Shown in pieces: positions 33,247 to 44,319 of a DNA stretch of 64,000 nt (position 1 is the first letter of the stretch; each line of letters starts with the position of its first letter). The notes beneath the pieces are model-generated. The model saw only the letters and a list, made by a program, of their open reading frames with translations. It was not told the DNA's origin and did no database searches. The translations under genes and the position numbers were made by a program. The DNA is from Chelonoidis abingdonii (lineage: Eukaryota; Chordata; Testudines; Testudinidae). The DNA lies in NCBI RefSeq assembly GCF_003597395.2, contig NC_133769.1, positions 174,815,521 to 174,879,520 on the forward strand. Reading direction: 5' to 3'.

Positions 33247-33918
33247 TCGCCCTCCCTCCCTTTTTAAATGCTGGTTGCAATACGTGGCGATCCCTTGCAA
33301 CCACAATCACAGCATGCTTGGGAAAGCATGGTTTTGTGACCCAGAATTCACCAAACGGGGTGGATTACTTGTTGAATTGCTTACGGTTTAAGGGATAGCA
33401 TTTAAAACTTCACCCATTTTCCCCTATGTGACCATATGCAATATCACTCTCCTGAGGGTGACAGATGCAGCAAGGGAGCAGATGCTTCAAGTGTCTGGTA
33501 CAGACCTGATCCTTATGCTGCAATGCTGTGTGCTGCAATGATGCCAGAAGAGTTAATACTGGAGTGACATGGGAAAGTGTCCTACCATGGTGGACGAAAT
33601 AAGACAGCCTTTCCTGAAAACCTTCTGTGAAGGATTGCAGAGTACCTCCATGAAAGCTTCCCAGAGATCTCCATGGAGGATTCCAGAGCCAGCCTCGTGC
33701 ACATAAACCATCTGTTTTGGAGAGCACCCTCTGTGTAGATGGAATGGCCACTGATACCCACTGCAGCTACTGTTTTGTTCAGATTTAACATTAAAAATAA
33801 TAGCATGTAACCCCTGTGGTTTGATTGGAAATGTGTACTCACTAGAGGTGTCTTCCCTGGCATCATGCTCCACCAAAAATTGGTCTTGTGAGGAGGTGGG
33901 CTCCAGGGTTAAAAACAG

Positions 33919-34470
33919 TTATTGGCTGTTGGGGAGAATGGATCCTCTGCTTGTCTGCCTTGCACTGTCGTCCTCCTCCTCTTCCTCATCAACAATGTCC
34001 TCCTTGTTGTTGCTCAAGGTCACCTGGGGCTCCTGGGAGGTATCCATGGAGTGTTTTGTGGTAGTGGTGGGATCACCACCAAGAATCACATGCAGCTCCT
34101 CATTGAAGCGGCATGTCTGTGGTGCAGACTGTTCATCTCCCTTGTCTTCTGGTATGCTTGCTAAAGTTCCTTTATTTTCACGCGGCACTGCTGTGTGTCC
34201 CTAGTGTAGCCCTTCTCTCCCATGCCTGATGCAATCTTGGCATAGATGTTAGCGGTTCTTCTGCTGGATCAGAGCTTTCCCGGCACAGACTTTTCCCTAC
34301 ACACCACAATAAGATCCACCACCTCCTGTGAACTCCATGCTGGAGCGCGTTTGCAGTATTGAGCATTGTGATCAGCTGTGCTGATGAACTCTCTGCATTG
34401 ATCAAACAGGAAATGAAAATTCAAAAGTTCCCAGGTTTTTAACAAGAGAGCAACTGTTTCCTGTGTACCT
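33919..34470 (-). pseudogene. Harbinger Myb/SANT-like protein, N-terminal and acidic part
   Basis: In vertebrate Harbinger elements this protein binds the transposon ends through a trihelix Myb/SANT domain and accompanies the transposase. On the minus strand, RAPAWSSQEVVDLIVVCREK (near 34340-34285) is the start of that domain. Further on, after a frame change, PQTCRFNEELHVILGG (near 34110) is the typical end of the domain, and DIVDEEEEEDDSARQTS is the acidic stretch that follows, ending ILPNSQ near 33922. At least one frame break separates the two blocks. The C-terminal exon is at 32282-32500. Confidence 0.8.
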
Positions 34471-34764
34471 GGCTGATGTGCAGTGGAGTTGAAAGTGCTC
34501 TCCAGAGTGGTCACAGTGGAGCACTGTGGAACATCACCTGGAGGCCAATTCATTTGAATTACACAGTGTAATATCTACACTATCCCCGTGTCGACCTGTG
34601 AATGTTGAATCAAGTGTATGCCTCTTGCAGAGGTGGAGTACAGAAGTTGACTTTACAGGCCACTTAGGCTGGCGGAAGGGACTCGGTAGTGTAGACGCAT
34701 ATATTATTAAATCGTCCTAATGCGGCTTATGTTGCCCTAACTTTGTAGCGTAGACCAGACCTGA

Positions 34765-35420
34765 GGCTACACATCCCAAGGCTAAGGGGGAAGAGCAAGA
34801 CTTATCTTGCCAGGGACTAGAACTGTGAGCAGGGAGACTGTCTCCCTGTGTTCCCAATCCTGTTGTCCAGGTAGCAAAGATAACCGTAGAGGAAGCTTGT
34901 CTTACCTGAATGCATAGGAATGGGGAGCAGGAGCAGAAGGAGCCAGAGCCAGGGGGTAGGGTTAGAATGGGAGCTAAAGGGGATAGGGTCAGAAGTTGCA
35001 TTGCCCAGACAACCTTACTTCTGGCATTTTGTAGCTGCTGAGTGTTTGATTGACTTTGCAACTTTAATGCTCTTTTAGCATAATTTATTTTTAGTGCAAT
35101 GTGTTGATAATCTCTTGTATAGGGTACCCTTGTGATTTTTATTCATGATTTTCCTAATATATATGATAGCACTGGATTCACTTTGACAAGAATATCTTGA
35201 TCACATTGGGAGGGACACAGACAAAAACACCTCCCATGAGTTTCAGGTCTCTCTAGTTCAATTACCTGTTTGCAACTGTGATGGAGAGATCAAAATTAAC
35301 AGACTAAAAAAAAACCTACTAATGAGGTTGCAGTGCAAAGTGAGAGTCCTTATCAGAACTCCAGTTGTTCCAGAATGCTCCTTGAAGGTCATTCCAGGTT
35401 GTTGTTTTTTCCTGTAATTC
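34765..35420. other. Unassigned DNA
   Basis: No bounded element or gene recognised. Confidence 0.4.
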
Positions 35421-35424
35421 CAGT

Positions 35425-35754
35425 ACTATCTGCAAGGCTGCCTGGGGGGGGGGCAAGTGGGGCAATTTGCCCCAGGCCCTGGGCCCCCTACATGGCCCCC
35501 CACGAGAGTTTTTCGGGGCCCATGGAGCGGGGTCCTTCACTCTTCCGCTCCGGGTGTTTGGCGGCAATTCAGTGGTGGGGGTTCTTCTGCTCTGGGACCC
35601 ACCACCGAAGTGCCCTGAAGACCACGGTATGGGATCCTTCCACCCTGGGACCCACCACCGAAGTGCCAGGTCTTAGATGGCAATTCGGTGGCAAGGGCCC
35701 CCTCCACCGAAGACCCCAGGCCCCCTGAATTCTCTGGGCAGCCCTGACTATCTG
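35425..35754 (+). mobile_element. 314-bp hAT element, perfect 8-bp TSD
   Basis: The element spans 35433-35746. ACTATCTG flanks it at 35425-35432 and 35747-35754. The ends are CAAGGCTGCCTGGGG and, inverted, CAGGGCTGCCCAGAG. Internally, gggacccaccaccgaagtgcc occurs twice (near 35597 and 35648), a 51-bp-spaced direct repeat. Sister of 32930-33238. Confidence 0.93.
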
Positions 35755-35759
35755 GTACT

Positions 35760-36560
35760 AGACATCTGATCTGGAACTTTTTTTTAGGACTCATTCACTG
35801 GTCCTAATTGTAATAAAAATGCACTTCTGATTATCTCTTTATAGCCAAATCCAAAAAGGATAAAAGAGCTTGTCATTGCACAATTTCCAGTTGCCTGTCT
35901 GCAAGTGTCTCCTGTATTTCTCCTGCTGTAGCTAGAAGCAAACAATGGAATATGTTCCTTAACTTTGATATGTGCACCTTTATAACTGCTGATTCAATAG
36001 TCTTCATTTTGCATTAATGTTGCTTGAAAAGAAACTGTCTACATTCAGGTATGCTCTTTTCAGCAGAGAAGTGAAAGTGAAGCATTCTGTTGTGATCTGT
36101 AATTACTGCCTTTAGTGATATGATCTCTACAATTTTTATTTAAAAAGAAAAACCTTTAAAATCTATTTCACTTTAGCAAATGTTTTTCTTTTATTTTATT
36201 TTCATCATTTCCCTCCAACCTCTTCCTTGATATGTATGTTTGTTTCTTTGGGGAATAAGAGAATCTCTACCTACTGTTGAAACATTGTTTGTCTAGTGTT
36301 ACATTTTGACTATTGCAATGGTTAGATTTGACTGACCATTTTTTTCCTGCCAGGATAAATAGACCCTATTGACATGTAAGGCCCCAATTTTAGGCTGCAA
36401 CTTACATGTTAGTGTTTAGGACAAATTTAGTGCTAAAGTAAACGGTGGTGTAAATTACACATCAAGTGTCAGTGAAAGATTTGTGTAAATTGCACTAATA
36501 CAGTGTTCAGTGGCCACACAAAACAAGTATAATTTACTTTCCAAGGCAGCATCTAACAAT
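35760..36560. other. Unassigned DNA
   Basis: AT-rich; nothing recognised apart from a possible foldback phrase near 36380. Confidence 0.4.
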
Positions 36561-36564
36561 CATC

Positions 36565-37080
36565 AGGCTCAATGGGTAGTGATCAATGCCTCCATGTCTA
36601 ATTGACAGCCAGTATCAAGTCGAGTGCCCCAAGAGTTGGGGCCAGAGGTCAGGCTGATCACCGGCCTGCAGAAGGTGCTCCAGAGCTGGAACGAGCTAAT
36701 TCCCCGGAGGAAACTAGCAGGAGGCGCCACAGGACTGAGTCCGCTCGTCTACATGCCTGAAAGGGGGTTTCAAAAAGGGTGGATTTAGACAGTTCTCAGT
36801 GGTAGCAGTTGACAGAACAAGGAGTAATGGTCTCAAGTTGCAGCGGGGGAGGTTTATGTTAGATATTGGGAAAAACTTTTTCACTAGGAGGGTGGTGAAG
36901 CACTGCAATGGGTTACTTAGGGAGGTGGTGGAATCTCCTTCCTTAGAAGTTTTTAAGGTCAGGCTTGACAAAGCCCTGGCTGAGGTGATTTATTGGGGAT
37001 TCGTCCTGCTTTGAGCAGGGAGTTGGATTAGATGATCTCCTGAGGTCCCTTGCAACCCTGATTTTCTATGATTCTATGTG
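36565..37080 (+). mobile_element. CR1 LINE 3' end, sense, internally rearranged
   Basis: The segment opens with a CR1 ORF2 phrase (caatgggtagtgatcaatgc, ccatgtctaattgacagcc). It then passes through GC-rich material and joins the CR1 3' part at about 36795: acaaggagtaatggtctcaa, agatattgggaaaaactttt, gtggtggaatctcc. It ends cctgattttctatgattcta at about 37075. The minus-strand and plus-strand frames there are relics (plus frame GRFMLDIGKNFFTRRVVKHC). The join implies an internal deletion. Confidence 0.82.
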
Positions 37081-37084
37081 AATG

Positions 37085-38194
37085 TAAGATAAAGACCTTC
37101 ATGATGTGTCCCCATACTCACTTGGGCACTTATGCAGCATCATCCCCAATACTTCTGAATCCAAATTCAGACCCTGCGTAAGTAGGCATAACTGTCTATC
37201 AAATCTAGCATACAGTCTCCATGTAGGTTTTAGAATGGATTTCAGTGGGAGTTGCTAAATTTGGTCCTCACAAAATACCAAATCTGTGTAAATTGCACTC
37301 ATTTTGCTCAACCACAGAAAGCAAAATCAGTGGAAAGTAAACTTATTTTGCACCCTATTTTCTGACCAGCTCATACCCAAATTGTAATTTATGCCACAGT
37401 TCATTCTCACAGGGCCTGATCCACAGCCCATAGATGTCAACAGAAAGACTTCAATTGATTTGCATGGACTTTGGATCAAGTTCACAGTTAAGTTAGGACC
37501 GTCCAGCCTTTCCGACATACAGTAAAACTTTGAAGAGTTTTTAAGCAGATCAACTGACAGATCTTGTGTTTAAAGGTTCATTTATCTTCAGCGATTTTCA
37601 CACAGTGATTGAAAAATGTTGTATTTTGTTGACTGCAGTGTGGAGATTGGAGGCCCATAATTTGACAAATTCAGCTGCTCATGCAGTGACATACAGGACA
37701 AATGTCTTCTAGTACATTACTTTTCTATAAAGCAGAAAAAGATTATATACCAACTGAGAAGATACAAATGGTTGAGATCATTGTTTCAGATAACAGAGGA
37801 AATGTGAAGCATAAAATTCTGGGCCTCCAAGAATGTATCGCAATATGTCACAGTAATACTACAGTGACTTAGTCCAATCTTGCATCAACTGCAGTGTTTT
37901 TCCTTAACCACAGTACATTCCAGCAATAATAACTACCTCTCACTTCCAGTGTATGCAGCTACAGCTCTATAATTGAGAGATAGGTATTGTACAGTATGCC
38001 AGTGTTTTATTTCTGATCTGTCAAACATTTTTTTTAGTGTGGTACAAATCTCTGTTTAAATCTTTCTGGATCTCCTTATGATTTGGTTTTGTATTTCAAA
38101 ACTATACCATCCTCCTTAGTTACACTTATCCTAAAACAACAGCAATAAAACAAACTCACAGGATGTTTCTATATCAGAACAAATTTATAGCCTT

Positions 38195-38226
<32 letters not shown>

Positions 38227-40360
38227 CACACGAATTTGGATGTGTCCTTAGATACAGCCTTAGACACAAATTTTGCTCCCAGTTATGAAAGTATAAATCT
38301 GGAGTGACTCTAATAGAGTTATAGTTTGAATTTACATGGGGAAGGGGGAGCAAATGGAAGCAGAATTTGACCTTTGTGCTGAGAGTTGAAGTTAGTAAGA
38401 GTTGGTTGATAAACATTGGATGAAGTTTTATTTTATTATTGGCACTGATTATTTTTTTGTGCTGTTATATATTTTAACTGCTGTGAAATCATCCAAGGCA
38501 ATGGATGGGTGCTTTAAATATAAATAGAAGAATACATTTCTGCTGGGGAAAGTTGTCGCCTATTTTTCTAAACAAAGCCTTACTCACTCTGCATCCCTAG
38601 TAAAGGCTGTCACACCCAATTCTTGGCCACTTAAATGCTGCTTCTGAACTCCTAGGAGAAGATGATTCCTCAACATATTTTTTTCTTAGATATCCAGCTT
38701 GGCTTTGAGATTGCTGACACTTGAAGAATGGTATTTGCTTATTTGAACGTACCTCAGTTTAGCAAAAAATCACTTCTCTGCCATGTAAGATTTATCATGA
38801 CTGATTACAAAAGGAGGATGAGGTTATGATACACGATAGTGGCAGGCAGTTTGATGCATTAGCCTTTCACCTCTGAGGACCTCCAGTAGGTCCAATTGTG
38901 ATTTAAGTCATATATAAAATGGACGATGTTAAAGGATGTTAATCTAATCTATAGGAGAAATGTATTCACCTCACTCAGTCACCATCCCATCTGCCACAAT
39001 GAAGAATGTCTGTTTAGGAAAGGCAGAGTTGTTGTGTAGCAGGGGTGATATGAATCAGGAGTCAGGTGTGTTGTGTTAGCCCTCACACATTCTTCTTCCT
39101 ACTTTTGTCCTCAAAATATCTGGTCCTGGGCAATGCAATCCATTTCTATTTGCGTGCATATCTGTGAATGCTGTTGGAAGGTACCAGATCCTCATTCCTG
39201 GCAGCTATGCTTCTCTATTTACCCGCAAAACAATGCAAGATGAACAGTGGCCATGCAAATATTTACTTTCTAATCCACCAGGGTGCCTTCAGTTGTGAGA
39301 GTGCCATTATCTCACTGAACGAATGACTCATGTAGGACACAGCCATTTAGTGCTTGCTAGTAAATTGTTCTGCATTATGGAATTATTTTTTCCTATTGAT
39401 TTCCTTTTTTTTTATTACCTCCCCTACACAAACACATTTTAAAAAATCTAAACTGAAAGAGCTTAAAGATCCTGAAATCAGCAAATGCCAAAAAGTGCTT
39501 CCCTTTGCAATGTTAACATAGTTTTTGAAGTTCAGTTGAACCATTGTACAACAAATGAACTTAACATTAGAATTTTCTCATTAATTTTCTTTTGAAGATA
39601 AACGAATAGTGAACCAGTCAGAAAACTTAATGGATTCTGCATTGACTGAGCTTATGAAATACACTTAATGTTTCAAACAGAAGAACCAGTTTGCAGGCAA
39701 AAATGTACCTGGTGCTCAGAATAAACTACTTAACAAAGGAAACCGTTGTGGTTGGTAATATTGGAAAACACTGTGCATTATTTATCATGAGATAATCTTC
39801 TGCCTCAAGTGCACTTTAGAACAAGACTGGAAGGTTAAATACTTCTGGCCTCCAGTGAGATGCAGCTGTTTCTTGATTATGCACAACCTCGGCATTGGTT
39901 TATTTTTTATGAAATGAGTTTGAGTCAACAATTGGAAATGAACAGTAAAATTGAAACAATTGAGTTGTATAGAAATAAAAATATTGGAGCGGAAAGAGAA
40001 GACAAAGCCGCGCTTTTCTGTAAATTTCTGCAGTACAAGATATATTAACATTTAAAAACATATTAACACTTCTAGTGGAATTTTGCTTTAAAATTTGCAG
40101 CTACATTTTAAACTCTTTAAAATTAAAACAGAAGGGACATAAAACAGCTCTTTGAAAAATCATTTTCCCATGGCAGCAATCTATTAATGAATTTTAGAAA
40201 TACATTAAAAAAAAACCCAAACACTGTTCAGTTGAACCAGTGGAGCTTTTGTTCTGCGTTTTTATAGCACCTATCATGGCCTGGGATTTGGCTCCTACTT
40301 GTTACCATAAAACAAATAATAACTAACTGCACTAAAGGAACTGATTCTGATATCATTTTG
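37085..40360. other. Unassigned DNA with a short TG microsatellite
   Basis: No gene or bounded transposon recognised over 3.3 kb. It contains the TG repeat at 38199-38224 and a foldback-like phrase near 37412-37490 (agggcctgatccacag ... tggatcaag). Confidence 0.4.
38199..38224. repeat. Microsatellite (TG)13
   Basis: Thirteen uninterrupted TG units, followed by tacacac. Confidence 0.95.
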
Positions 40361-40369
40361 TTAGTCTCC

Positions 40370-41440
40370 GGATGGTTTGATTTAAATCAAAGCGATGTAA
40401 ACAACTTATTTAAATCAGCAAGCTGGGAACCTTGATTTTAATAATGTATTGCATTTGTACTTTTTAGTTATTTCCCTAAAGAAAGGTTCATTCTCATTGA
40501 TTAGCAACTATTAAAACATTTTGATTTGCAACTAAGTACAGCCTTTGCACTGAATTTGGTGCTTCTTTTTACTAGTCAGGAAGATACATTGTATTTGTTC
40601 AAATTTAGTAAAGCAGTTATGTAGCTTATCTTACATTTATTTAGATTCTTAATTTGTAAACGTATTATGTTAGAAAATGGTACATTAGGCATTTCTTTTT
40701 TATTAGATTAGTTTTTTACTTGTGATTTGTATCAAGCTCTATTTGGATGGAAATTCAAATTCAATTGAAAAAACACAAAACCAGCATTTTGATTTTTTTA
40801 GTAAATAAAACTACCTTATATGCTAGATATATATAAAATAAAAGTTTATCAAAACATATTTTGCATTTAAGACTAACTGATTTTTTAAACAAAGGAAGTA
40901 TGATCTGTAGTTAGCAGATTGTTTTTGCTCATCCATCATATCTTTCAAGATTTTAGAACTGGTAGATCTCATCTTCTCATGTTCATTTTTTAATTCATAG
41001 ATTGGAAGAGGAAAATGACTTTCCTGCTTTTTCAGCTTTCATTGGTTTCTGAACTTTGAATCAGTCAGTCATTGAACTGAACTAGTTGAATGAACTGAAA
41101 TGAGAAGGATATATTCTGTGCACATGCAGAAGATACTGCCGCTGTCAAAACTGGTTTAGCACTTCAGCAAACACTGGTTTCAAGTGCTTAGCCAGTGTCT
41201 TCCACCAGTTCAATTTGACTTTCTTTAAAACTTGGCAGCAAACATGTACTGTTTAGTATTATTTTTTGTATTTTATTTAATAAATTATAAGAAGTTTAAA
41301 ACGTAACATAAATTGTCAATTTCAAACGTAATTTTAAATAGACTAAAAAAAACCCTTGCATTTACTTTAAATTTAAAAAAAGTTTAAAAAAAATCGTTTT
41401 TAATTTAAATCATCTACTTTTATCCACTCTGGTTGGGCTA
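40370..41440. mobile_element. Candidate AT-rich DNA element with gatttaaatc ends
   Basis: The left end has ggatggtttgatttaaatca followed by aagcgatg. The inverted right end has gtggataaaagtag, gatgatttaaattaaa and aacgatt, so the two ends match around GATTTAAATYAAAxCGAT. The interior is about 1 kb, very AT-rich and non-coding. No target duplication could be fixed, so the family is open. Confidence 0.45.
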
Positions 41441-41510
41441 GATCTCTCAAAGAGAGATTTAAATGACACAGTGTTAAAAACAACTCTGGCTGCAGGAACC
41501 ATGTCTTTAA

Positions 41511-41645
41511 TAGGGCCTGGTCTACACTAGCCAATGGGAGAATCTCTCCCATGAGTGTAGGTAGTAGTATCTACACTGCAGAACTACAGTGGCGCAGCTC
41601 CAGCAGCAGTGCTGCTGTAGCATTTTGAGTGTAGACAAGCCCTAG
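41511..41645. mobile_element. 129-bp Harbinger-type MITE, TAG duplication
   Basis: The element spans 41514-41642. Left tip GGCCTGGTCTACACT and inverted right tip GGGCTTGTCTACACT match at 12 of 15. TAG flanks both sides. The tips share GTCTACACT with the Harbinger transposon at 31088, so a related transposase probably moved it. A small internal palindrome (agcagcagtgctgctg) lies near 41604. Confidence 0.85.
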
Positions 41646-41754
41646 GGCTCCCACTGGTGCAAACACTGGCTCAGCTAAAATAGTTCTAGTCCTACTGAGA
41701 ATTTCTTGTAAAATTCCCTAGATAGATAAGGCTTAAAAGTCTTTGGGCCTGAAT

Positions 41755-41845
41755 CTGATCTGACACTGTGGGTACTCTATTAACTTCAATGGAATTACTA
41801 ATGATTTACATTGGTGTAAATGACATTGGAATCAGACCCTTGAAT
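41755..41845. repeat. Short foldback, gcctgaatctgat...atcagaccc
   Basis: The outer bases gggcctgaatctgatctg and gacattggaatcagaccc are complementary. The centre has taacttcaatggaattac. Member of the same dispersed class as 13200 and 20763. Confidence 0.45.
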
Positions 41846-41849
41846 TTAC

Positions 41850-44180
41850 TCACAGAGGAAGGACCCATGTATCTGCTGAGCCAAAGATTAAGCAGACTTT
41901 AAGGGCCCCAACTTGCAAGGTCCTGAGTGCCTCTCAAGACATGCTGCTCTCTCACTGATATCATGCTGCACACCCTTATATCATACTGCATGAGGAGGAA
42001 GAGAGCTAGGAGCTGAGGGGGCTGCACCTTGCAGGATCTGGTCCTAAGGTGGCTCATTCAGCCATGTTCAAATTTCCCCACAAATAGTCTGTGCAGCCCT
42101 AATTGCGATACATCTGAATTGACATGTCTCCTAGGCTGCAGTCTGCAAAACAAACATTCACACAAATCTTTTGCATACTCTCTGGCTGCTCCAGTAAGAT
42201 TGGATTATGCTCTCATTTTGTAGGGCTGTACCTTTCAATTTTGAAAGTCCTTCGGAGATTTGGGAACAGGTGCCAGTTCCATTCCTGTTTTCAGGGCCAA
42301 GGAAAAGTAATATCCATCACTGGAGGCAAAGAAACAGATAAGGCATCAGCAATGTTTTTAATTTCCCCAGTACCTATGTAGGTTTGAAACAGATGTTAAT
42401 TACTAACAGTACAGCACAAAAATGGAAACCAGCTTCATCATTGCTTCAGATGTTGTCGATTGTTTGTCAGCAATTTTGCTACTACCCCAGCATCTGAATG
42501 TTAAACACACACATTTTCTCACATGCTTTTCTTATCTTCCGATCTGTTTCTTAATGCTGATATCCCAGTATTTTGGATCTGATTTTGCTCACACTTATAC
42601 TGCTGTAAACAAGAAGTAATTCCATTGAAGACCATGAAGCTACGTCAGTTTAAAACTAGCATGAACAAGAGGAGAATCAGGCCTTCTGTGAGTACAGCAG
42701 AATAGATCCATGAGAAGACTCCATGCTGCCTGCTCAGTGGAACAAATTCAACTCTGGTATAAAGAAACAGGACTTGACTTACTGAATCCATATAATCTAG
42801 GATCTTGCCTCCAGAAGTAGCCAGTACGGAGGAAGGTGTAAACATGTAATGGGAAATTATGAGAAAATGTACCAACTGGGAAAGTGTCTTCCTAACCTCA
42901 GATGGTTAGTGATGGTTTAAGTCGTAAAGAATGAAGTTTGATATCCTTTATAGGTGAAATCCTGGCACAATAGCAGTCAATGATAAAACCCCCACAGATT
43001 TCAAAGGGACAGGATTTCACCCTGTAAATTCTTATCCTACCAAGTGTAACAGTGAGGATATTACTATTAGTCATAAAAATATCGAAACCTTTTTTGATTT
43101 CTTCAAAATTCTTGGCGCCTAAACTTTGTTTATATTAAAATTCCGATCCAAAACCTAATGTAACCACATGAAATTTATAGAGAAAAATGCAATTATTCTC
43201 CACCTGCAATTATTCTCCACCTGCTTCTTATGAAATGCTTTAGAACACACTGTTTTTCTCTGGTTAAATCACACATCATCTCCCTATTTTGAACATTTTA
43301 GAAATGTTTTAATTTATATATTTTTCTTGTGCTTTTAAAAAAGGAAATAAACAACTCAATCCAAGATATTTTGGATTTGGCTGCTGTTATTGCAATACAG
43401 CAGAAGGTTGATCAAGTAGCAGTTTATCATCTAAAGCTCCATATAAATTCCTGCTGTGACCATGTCAGCAAAAAGTGTCTTAAAACACTTCATTAATAAC
43501 TGATGTCTTTAAATTTTAGATTAGTCAATTTCTCTTGATATAATGGTTGAATTCCATTAAGTGATTATAAAGCAAGCATCAATCTTATAAAAAAAGAAAA
43601 AAAAAGTGATTAATTCCACAAAAGTAATGATCCTTTAAAACAAGATACACAAAAGAGGGAAAAATACTTGGCCAAATTATGCTCTTGATACACTGCTGTG
43701 AATCTGTAGTAACTTCACTGAAGTGCATGGAGTTAGAATTGTTTAACTGTGGTCTTGGGGCCACATTCTGCTGTCGAAGCCTGTTTGACTTTATGGCTAG
43801 ATCTGCTTCCTTTTTGAGCAGAGACCTTCTTTGGATCCCCTACGGGCAGATTAGCCATATGGGTTTATACTTTGCCAGCTGTTTTTTTCACTCTCTCTCT
43901 CTCTGCCTTTCAGCTTCTCTAGCCTTACTTGCTAAGTCTGTCTCTCTTGCTAGGAGGCTTACACAAATTATGTGAACTGATGACATCAGAGAAGGGACAA
44001 AAGTGAAGTTTCCTCCTCCCCCCCATGCCACCACTAGCTGACATTCTAGGCAAAAACTTCTGGCTGCAGATACTAGTTTTCTCAGAGTGGTGAAGGGTTT
44101 CAGAACAGGTGGGCATCTTTGGGAGTGAGAAAATGGCAGGCAGAAGAATTTTTTTTAATATGAAATCCCTGTAATAACCA
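41850..44180. other. Unassigned DNA with two short foldbacks
   Basis: No gene recognised. A phrase at 42570-42660 and the ggtgaaatcctggca ... caggatttcaccctg palindrome at 42955-43023 belong to the dispersed foldback class. A (CT)7 run lies at 43891-43904. Confidence 0.4.
42953..43025. repeat. Short palindromic repeat, ggtgaaatcctgg arms
   Basis: aggtgaaatcctggc pairs with the inverse of aggatttcaccctg across about 70 bp. No duplicated flank was resolved. Confidence 0.55.
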
Positions 44181-44189
44181 AATTCAAAG

Positions 44190-44300
44190 TGAGGAACACA
44201 ACCACTACTATACTGGATCAGCCCAGTGGTTCTAATGGTCTGGCATTCTGACTCCAGCAATGGCCAGTACCAGATACTGCAGAATAAGGTCCAGGAAAAT
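44190..44300 (-). mobile_element. CR1 3'-end fragment, antisense
   Basis: tactggatcagcccagtggt, tctggcattctgactcc and agcaatggccagtaccagat are the inverse of the 3' end type carried by the inner CR1 at 24120-24215 (ggccactgtcactagacag, gctagatggaccttt). Confidence 0.65.
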
Positions 44301-44319
44301 CTGTTATTGACGACTATGA

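Larger units (their letters stand above)
31085..34764 (+). mobile_element. PIF/Harbinger two-gene transposon
   Basis: The element spans 31088-34761 (3.67 kb). Left tip GGGCATGTCTACACTACGAA and inverted right tip GGTCTGGTCTACGCTACAAA match at 15 of 20 positions and on into gtta. TGA flanks it on both sides (31085-31087 and 34762-34764), the 3-bp duplication expected of Harbinger. It holds a transposase pseudogene on the plus strand and a Myb-like accessory gene on the minus strand, arranged tail to tail with facing AATAAA signals. A hAT element (32930-33238) sits in the middle. The transposase lacks its N-terminal part, so the element cannot move itself. Confidence 0.9.
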
